Below are positions 58,929 to 64,000 of a stretch of DNA of 64,000 bases, piece after piece; positions within the stretch are counted from its first letter, which is position 1; the number at the start of each line of letters is the position of its first letter. The stretch is taken from assembly GCA_017428545.1 (NCBI GenBank), contig JAFRQR010000032.1:35103-99102 (forward strand). Direction: 5' to 3'. Position numbers and translations under genes: made by a program. The notes below the pieces were generated by a model. The model worked only from the letters and a program-made list of their open reading frames with translations. It made no database searches and had not been told where the DNA came from. The DNA comes from Clostridiales bacterium. GTDB lineage: Bacteria > Bacillota > Clostridia > Saccharofermentanales > Saccharofermentanaceae.

Positions 58929-59381
58929 ATGAGAAATGTAAGAAAAGCAGTAGCATTAGTTTTAGTAGGCGCGATCGCTTTATCCATGGCGGCATGCAAA
59001 AAGAAGACTTACACAAAGATCACTCCGGACGAGTTTACGAGAAAACTTGAGGCAGAAGGTTACCAGTCCAAGGAACCTGATGAAAAGATCGATCATGTTA
59101 TCCGGTCAGTGGCCGCTGTCAGCCTTGATGGAGTTATTGCCGTGTATGATATGTTCGAAACTGTCGATGTCGCAAATGAGTACTGGGAAGAATTCAAGGA
59201 AGAATCCATGAAACAAAATGACGCCGGTACGCTTACCGCGTGTAAGTTCTCCGAGCATGAGGCTTACATTGAAGACCCGTCGATGTGTTCGTATGTGATC
59301 ATTGTGGACGAAATGCTGATCATTATTGTTGCAGTGAATAAAGATGATGCAAAAGAGTGCAAGAGTATTCTGGGTTACTGA
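58929..59381 (+). CDS. Small lipoprotein of unknown function
   Basis: 150 residues. The signal peptide ends in a lipobox (SMAAC, Cys near residue 22). The mature part begins KKKTYTKITPDEFTRKLEAEGYQ and continues as a single mixed alpha/beta domain of about 115 residues with one more cysteine pair in the middle. I recognise no family, although the TPDEFxxKLExxGY start is common in clostridial lipoproteins. It has its own good promoter and terminator. The terminator and the 120 bp after it form the left copy of the long direct repeat that brackets the AT-rich block. Confidence 0.8.
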   Translation: MRNVRKAVALVLVGAIALSMAACKKKTYTKITPDEFTRKLEAEGYQSKEPDEKIDHVIRSVAAVSLDGVIAVYDMFETVDVANEYWEEFKEESMKQNDAGTLTACKFSEHEAYIEDPSMCSYVIIVDEMLIIIVAVNKDDAKECKSILGY

Positions 59382-59403
59382 TCCAAGACTTGCAAAATAC
59401 AGC

Positions 59404-59454
59404 AAAAGAAAAACCCGAAAGCTCTGAATTTTCAGACTTTCGGGTTTTTCTTTT
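59404..59454. terminator. Perfect 18-bp terminator hairpin
   Basis: AAAAGAAAAACCCGAAAG (59404-59421) pairs with CTTTCGGGTTTTTCTTTT (59437-59454), with an inner CTGAA/TTCAG stem. It works in both directions and is the start of direct repeat A. Confidence 0.93.
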
Positions 59455-59580
59455 ACCATTTATTTATATAGTGTTATCTTAACCCACACTATACCACAAG
59501 AGACTGATATTCTTTCCTCTGCAAACTTGTGGATGAATTCTTATCCTTGTGACTACCCGTTCCATTTTGTAGCATTGTAT
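59404..59580 (+). repeat. Direct repeat A (left), about 175 bp
   Basis: It aligns almost end to end with 63823-64000. Shared blocks include the hairpin arm, AGTGTT, TCTTAACCCACA, ATACCACAAGAG, CTCTGCAA, CTTG-GGAT and CCTTGTGACTA. The copies are clearly diverged (roughly three quarters identical by eye). Confidence 0.85.
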
Positions 59581-59939
59581 GTCTCTCCATGCCGATTAAC
59601 GCGGCTGAATCGAACGTACTTCCTGATGTGCTTTTTCAGGAAAATGGTACTTATGCAGACGATAAATCTCGTTGTGGTAGCTCTTTTAAATACTTTCATG
59701 CAAGTGCTCCATCTTTCGATTCTGTGTTTTTCTTATTTGAAGAGGTTCTCCGCTTCGCCTCTCAAGATGATACATTGAGAAAGAATGCAGCTCTACAGCA
59801 AATTTGGATTCTCAGATTGTTTCGATGAATTCAACTGCAGAATTATAGTTAAATCAATGGTTAACTCACGATTCCTTGCAGGGATATTTATTGTTTTGTA
59901 TGTGGAGAGGCAACAAAGGCCTTTTGAGAATATCAAGAG
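59581..59939 (+). other. AT-rich stretch without a convincing gene
   Basis: Open frames of about 80 codons exist (for example 59589-59828) but have no ribosome site and no recognisable product. One GTGCTTTT octamer lies at 59628. The stretch may be decayed sequence at the edge of the acquired block. Confidence 0.4.
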
Positions 59940-59968
59940 TTGACTCATGAATCGTATTGATTTAAATT
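59940..59968 (+). promoter_or_regulatory. Sigma-A promoter of the secreted multidomain gene
   Basis: TTGACT (59940-59945), exactly 17 bp, TAAATT (59963-59968), 40 bp before the ATG at 60008. Confidence 0.6.
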
Positions 59969-60007
59969 GAAAGGGGTTGTTTTTTTGTTGTGAGATGGAG
60001 GTGTAAT

Positions 60008-63000
60008 ATGTATCATTCTCGTTGGTTCAAATTGTTAAGCGCATTCTTAGCGGTTTCTCTTTTGGTTTTGCTCTTTCCGCATGTTACATATGCAGAGTGC
60101 TCTGCTCCCAAGCTTTACTCTGTCATCAGTGAACTTGACTTTGAAGCCTCTGCAAACATTACGTCTGCTTGGGATAGATTTGCGAATATTGAAATCACAT
60201 TGGCAAACACTGGAGATATGACTATACATAATTGGTATGTAACATTTGACATGCCATATGTGATTGAAAATGCATGGAATGCCACTGTGTTTGATTATGA
60301 TGGAAAGGGAGTTTACACTTTACAGAATTCCGTCTGGAATCAGGATATATATCCTGGTGAAATGGTCACGTTTGGTTTGACGGTATATTCTGAAGATAAT
60401 GAAAAAGTGGAAAACGTTCCGACTTTCTATCTGCTTAATACGTGCGTTCGAAGTGTTGATAGATCATGTTATTCATTCAGTTATGAAGAATATTCGAATT
60501 GGGGAGATGGCTTCAATGGTTTATTTACTTTTGAAAACGTATCATCTGAATCAATAGAAGATTGGATGATAGCTTTCTGCTCAAATCGAGTAATTACAGA
60601 TGTATTTGGAGCATCCTTGAGTATTCATGAGAATACCATTGTTTTTTTAAACGACAATCATCATCAGAATCTAGATGCGGGAACCTCTTGTAGTTTTACT
60701 GTAATTGGAGATGGTACAAATAGTGCTAACGATTTATTCATTAGTGAAATGAATGTATATTCTGAAAGTTATGCATACAGACTCAGTGATGACTTTGATC
60801 GAGATGGGATTCCAGACTATTTAGAACAGATCAATTTTGGTCATGAAGATTTAATTGTATCTCCAACACCTTCTCCGACAAATACTCCCGAAGAGACAGT
60901 TACTCCTTCACCTACCGGTGATCCGGGACCTTGCGTTAGTATCACGCCGACAACTACTGTTTGTCCAAACGGAGACAGGATAACTGTTTCTTTGAGTGAG
61001 ATGTGTTATGAAGCATATCAAGGTTATATTTATCCAAAAGTTTTCTGTACAGCCTTTGAGGATAACATTCAGCAGATACGCATTTTCGGAGATGATAAAC
61101 TTGAAATAGCTGAATTGTTGGATGATGGGAACCTATCGTCTAGCGGCGATGAAGTAGCAGATGATTTCGTTTTTACATGCAAACTGGAAATTGATACCAA
61201 TATTCCGGAATCATACATAAAACAAGAGTATTTGGTTGAAGTTCAATATTGTGACGGGACCAAAAACGAATATAAGGTATTTATTGATATTATCAGAAGT
61301 GAATCGAATTCGCAGTTTAATGTAGCGTATGCCGATGCATACTTGGGATCGTATACTGATTCTCAAGCGTACGATGAAGATCCTTGTGATCTTCGAAGAG
61401 CAAAGATACTAGATGTTTTGTATTCTCTTGAAAGTAAGGGAATTGTTAAAACTGGTAGCATTATTTCTGATGAGCAATCTGTTATCTACGAGATAACAGA
61501 TTTCGGTTGGATTACTTTAGATTATTCGCAACTTGAAAATAACCAACACAATTCTTCTAGAGAAGCAACTCCAACAAGCTCGCCAAAGAATAACAGAGTC
61601 ATACTTAAAGATGCTCGTGTTGATTCAATTATCTTTTATGATTATGAAGACACACGTACGTTCGCGTATATTGATATGATTGATTCTTGGAAAGCATTGG
61701 GTTTAAATGCGATAGTCATTTTTCATCCTTGCATTGAGGAGTATAGGCAAACACTCGATAATGCCGATTTAAGTATAATATCAAGCCATGGACGGTATGA
61801 TGGTAATTTGCAAGTGTCTATGATTCAGACGGGAATTGTAATAGATAATCGAATTCAATCAGATGTACAATATTATCAAACCCTAAGTAACACAGATACG
61901 AGTGGTACTGACTATATTTTTGCTAGACAGTCAAGTAACATATACATTATCGACCTAATGCCACATTTTTTTGAGAAGTATTATTCTGCTAATTCCCAAT
62001 TGAATAATACTTGTGTTGTCGTTGAAAACTGCCAGAGTGCTGGTGCTAAGAATACATCACATTTTGAGTTGTTGAATGCTTTTCAGAACTGTGGTTCAAA
62101 ATACGTTTCCGGATTCGTCAATACGGTTCAAGGACAATATGCGAAGGATTTTACGAATTGCTTTGTGGAGGAACTAATTCGTGGCGACTCTACGGGAAAT
62201 AGTTTTGCTTCTGCTCGCAATAAAGTGGGCATAACTGATGAACAATACTGTAAAACGTTGAATGATGAGCCTCATGATGGGTATTATGCATATCCTGTAT
62301 ATATTGGAAGTGCAACTAGAAAACTGTTTAATCTTCAAGTTTCTCCGACAGCCACTCCAACAGCGACGCCTATTCCTACTCCAACTGCTGTTCCGACCGC
62401 TACTCCAAGGCCGAATGTGGTTGCTACGGCGACACCTATTCCTACAGCGACACCATTTCCGACAAGTGTTCCGGTAATCCCGACTATTATTCCCAGGAGT
62501 GATCCTATCGATGTTATGTATGTGTTGGAAAGTTCACCGTTCACTTCTATAGATGACGTAGAAAGGGCAGAAAACGAATATATGTGTGCTTATCTCAATC
62601 AGATCAGCCGAGACAATATTTTCTATGGACGTGAGTTATCATGGTCGCCTGTTATAGGAGATGTTAATGGGTATGACTATTCTGCAGACAAACGACATGA
62701 ACTTAGTGTTTCCAGGATTGAAAACCTAAAGATGAGAATTAACGGGAATAATATCCCTGATTACGATATCATATGTATCGATCAGTACATTGTGCAAGCT
62801 GGCAATTCTATTGGACATTGGGCGTTGGGAGAGGATCCACAACCTAGTTATTTCAGTTCTAAGAGTTTTGTGTTTTTGATTACAAACGAATCAGGATCTT
62901 ATATGTCAGGTCAAGACGACGTCATGGAGTACGCAATGGAATATGTAGAGAAGTACAATTTTCACATTTTTGTAGTCAATTTAAGTGATAGGCCTATTCC

Positions 63001-63094
63001 AGCTGATTTGCTAGATTTCTTAACGAGTACAGGAGGATGTGAACTAACGGGTATACCTGAGGAAAATTTAAATGTGATTCTGTCAGCCAATTAG
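60008..63094 (+). CDS. Secreted multidomain protein with caspase/CHAT-like domain and CBM-like domains
   Basis: 1028 residues from the ATG at 60008 (GGAGG 6 bp upstream; the GTG at 59990 precedes it). Signal peptide to about 29 (TYA-EC). Two related carbohydrate-binding-like beta domains (about 45-135 and 155-255), each with the W-x-F...ITLxNTG...I.NW.V.F pattern of CBM2-like modules. DFDRDGIPDYLEQ calcium loop (about 262-274), Pro/Thr linker. Domain about 318-511 homologous to the next gene. Domain about 529-776 with a caspase-fold pattern: ISSHGR (His594) and VVENCQSAG (Cys675), then YVSGF and a helical end, as in CHAT and C25-type peptidases. Long Pro/Thr/Ala linker (about 778-830), then a von Willebrand A-like domain with an altered metal site (DVMYVLESSPF). 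AT-rich; probably acquired. Confidence 0.8.
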   Translation: MYHSRWFKLLSAFLAVSLLVLLFPHVTYAECSAPKLYSVISELDFEASANITSAWDRFANIEITLANTGDMTIHNWYVTFDMPYVIENAWNATVFDYDGKGVYTLQNSVWNQDIYPGEMVTFGLTVYSEDNEKVENVPTFYLLNTCVRSVDRSCYSFSYEEYSNWGDGFNGLFTFENVSSESIEDWMIAFCSNRVITDVFGASLSIHENTIVFLNDNHHQNLDAGTSCSFTVIGDGTNSANDLFISEMNVYSESYAYRLSDDFDRDGIPDYLEQINFGHEDLIVSPTPSPTNTPEETVTPSPTGDPGPCVSITPTTTVCPNGDRITVSLSEMCYEAYQGYIYPKVFCTAFEDNIQQIRIFGDDKLEIAELLDDGNLSSSGDEVADDFVFTCKLEIDTNIPESYIKQEYLVEVQYCDGTKNEYKVFIDIIRSESNSQFNVAYADAYLGSYTDSQAYDEDPCDLRRAKILDVLYSLESKGIVKTGSIISDEQSVIYEITDFGWITLDYSQLENNQHNSSREATPTSSPKNNRVILKDARVDSIIFYDYEDTRTFAYIDMIDSWKALGLNAIVIFHPCIEEYRQTLDNADLSIISSHGRYDGNLQVSMIQTGIVIDNRIQSDVQYYQTLSNTDTSGTDYIFARQSSNIYIIDLMPHFFEKYYSANSQLNNTCVVVENCQSAGAKNTSHFELLNAFQNCGSKYVSGFVNTVQGQYAKDFTNCFVEELIRGDSTGNSFASARNKVGITDEQYCKTLNDEPHDGYYAYPVYIGSATRKLFNLQVSPTATPTATPIPTPTAVPTATPRPNVVATATPIPTATPFPTSVPVIPTIIPRSDPIDVMYVLESSPFTSIDDVERAENEYMCAYLNQISRDNIFYGRELSWSPVIGDVNGYDYSADKRHELSVSRIENLKMRINGNNIPDYDIICIDQYIVQAGNSIGHWALGEDPQPSYFSSKSFVFLITNESGSYMSGQDDVMEYAMEYVEKYNFHIFVVNLSDRPIPADLLDFLTSTGGCELTGIPEENLNVILSAN

Positions 63095-63108
63095 AAAGGA
63101 TACGTTTT

Positions 63109-63780
63109 ATGAATAATCGATATAACAAAAGAAGCCTTATCGCAGTGTTAGCCATGTCATTGTTTCTGAACGGTTGTGTAGGATCTAATGCGAAGAAACA
63201 TGGTGATCAGATTGTTTGTTATGCCAGTGATACTTGTTTTCAGGCCCAACAGGGTGATATTCAAGTGAAATTTTACGCTGATGTAGGTCAAGCGCCTGTT
63301 AAAGATGTATCTCTCAGTAATAAAGAAGAGAAGGGTGAATCCGCGAAACTTCTTGATGACGGTATTGTCGAGGAGAGTGGAGATGAGGTGCCGGCAGATG
63401 GCGTGTATACCGGATGTATAGTCTTGGATACAAATATCTCTGCTGATGAAAAAGAGTATTCATATGTTATAAGTGTTGTTTTTACGGATAATACCAGTCA
63501 GGATTATTCTTTATCTGTTCGTATCTTTAATGCAACCGACAAAGCTCAGTTCAACGCATATTATACTGACCTCTATTTGTCTTCTTATATGGAGACGAAA
63601 GATTTTAAACAAGATAGTAAAGAGACCAGACAAGAAAAAATGGTGGAGTTGCTCCATGATTTGGAAGATAAAGGCTACGTTGTAAAGGGTAGTATAAAAG
63701 CCGACAGTTTGGATTCGATCGTCTATGAGATAGACGGATTCGGTGTTGTGTTTGTAGATTATGATAGCTTAACAGACTGA
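63109..63780 (+). CDS. Lipoprotein homologous to the propeptide-like domain of the upstream protein
   Basis: 223 residues. Lipobox FLNGC (Cys near residue 23). The mature part matches residues about 318-511 of the upstream protein in order: AKLLDDGIVEESGDEVPADG against AELLDDGNLSSSGDEVADD, then AQFNAYYTDLYLSSY against SQFNVAYADAYLGSY, then VYEIDGFGVVFVDYDSL against IYEITDFGWITLDYSQL. The LDDG-SGDE pattern is a calcium- or turn-rich beta domain, seen in secreted proteins. It starts 14 bp after the upstream stop, with its AAAGGA ribosome site touching it, so the two are co-expressed. As a free copy of a domain preceding a peptidase-like domain it may be an inhibitor, chaperone or membrane anchor; this is inference. 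Confidence 0.85.
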   Translation: MNNRYNKRSLIAVLAMSLFLNGCVGSNAKKHGDQIVCYASDTCFQAQQGDIQVKFYADVGQAPVKDVSLSNKEEKGESAKLLDDGIVEESGDEVPADGVYTGCIVLDTNISADEKEYSYVISVVFTDNTSQDYSLSVRIFNATDKAQFNAYYTDLYLSSYMETKDFKQDSKETRQEKMVELLHDLEDKGYVVKGSIKADSLDSIVYEIDGFGVVFVDYDSLTD

Positions 63781-63822
63781 AAATGAATCGTAGAACACTA
63801 TGAAATCCCCGAAAACGGGAAG

Positions 63823-64000
63823 AAAAGAAAAACCCGAAAGCTCTGAAATTTCAGACTTTCGGTGTTCTTTACCCATTTTCTTGTACAGTGTTTTCTTAAC
63901 CCACATCATACCACAAGAGCTTGTTGTTTTTCTCTGCAATCTTGAGGATTTGTTTTCAGCCTTGTGACTATTCGTTCTTGGTTGTAATACCTGATGTAAG
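63823..64000 (+). repeat. Direct repeat B (right), runs to the window edge
   Basis: Second copy of 59404-59580. The hairpin arm AAAAGAAAAACCCGAAAG is exact, but the distal arm is mutated (CTTTCGGTGTTC), so terminator function is weaker. The repeat may continue past position 64000. Confidence 0.85.

Noticed and set aside
904..59635. AAAAGCAC as a Chi or KOPS sequence
   Set aside because: Copies split evenly between strands (14 and 13), whereas those signals are strongly strand-biased.
59527..59828. Two overlapping open frames of about 80 codons
   Set aside because: No ribosome site, no start context, no recognisable product; one begins inside the direct repeat.

Overview
This window looks like a chromosomal segment of an uncultured gut or rumen type Clostridia (Bacillota). 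The reasons are strong AAGGAGG-like ribosome binding sites, sigma-A promoters with frequent extended -10 elements (TGnTATAAT), many rho-independent terminators, several Cys-anchored lipoproteins and clostridial-style paired ABC exporters. Base composition is near 50% G+C, except for an AT-rich block at about 59.4-63.8 kb. Genus-level assignment is not possible from this sequence alone.

Layout. 0-5 kb: the 3' end of an ABC-2 permease and two tandem DUF885 lipoproteins. 5-12 kb: a 982-residue membrane protein (PP2C-like cytoplasmic domain, long acidic linker, one membrane span, LysM-like outer tail), a phosphoserine aminotransferase-like gene with serA, and a zinc-ribbon protein. 12-15.6 kb: a repeat-rich intergenic region, a minus-strand SPFH protein and a minus-strand lipoprotein. 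15.7-20 kb: a marR-ABC-ABC operon with a clear operator on its promoter. 20-24 kb: a small double zinc-finger protein, then glmM, a hexapeptide acyltransferase and nagB (amino-sugar metabolism). 24-31 kb: a minus-strand operon DUF1015-FAD oxidoreductase-DUF2298, divergent from a WYL regulator. 31-35 kb: alaS behind a terminator-like leader hairpin, a HIT protein and a membrane protein. 35-42 kb: a possible minus-strand small RNA, a DUF4214/polysaccharide deacetylase, and a MoxR-DUF58-transglutaminase operon. 42-46.6 kb: two small minus-strand genes and a second paired ABC exporter.

46.7-57.2 kb is a tightly packed four-gene signalling operon: a Cache-type hybrid kinase, a REC-GGDEF-REC-HD-GYP regulator able in principle to make and break c-di-GMP, a second membrane hybrid kinase, and a third hybrid kinase fused to a full-length DegV (EDD, fatty-acid-binding) domain. 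A minus-strand pilT follows on the other side of a shared terminator, so surface motility is a plausible output.

59.4-63.8 kb is the most unusual part. It is visibly AT-rich and bracketed by two imperfect direct repeats of about 175 bp, each starting with the same terminator-like hairpin. It encodes a secreted 1028-residue multidomain protein with two cellulose-binding-like domains, a propeptide-like domain, a caspase/CHAT-like domain with a His-Gly/Cys pair, and a degenerate von Willebrand A-like domain. The next gene is a lipoprotein that is a free-standing copy of the propeptide-like domain. I read this as a candidate secreted protease with a cognate anchored inhibitor or partner.

Across the native part of the window the octamer AAAAGCAC/GTGCTTTT occurs at least 27 times on both strands, against about two expected, in coding (several frames) and non-coding DNA. 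It is absent from the two genes of the AT-rich block. It behaves like a lineage-specific genome-wide motif of unknown function.
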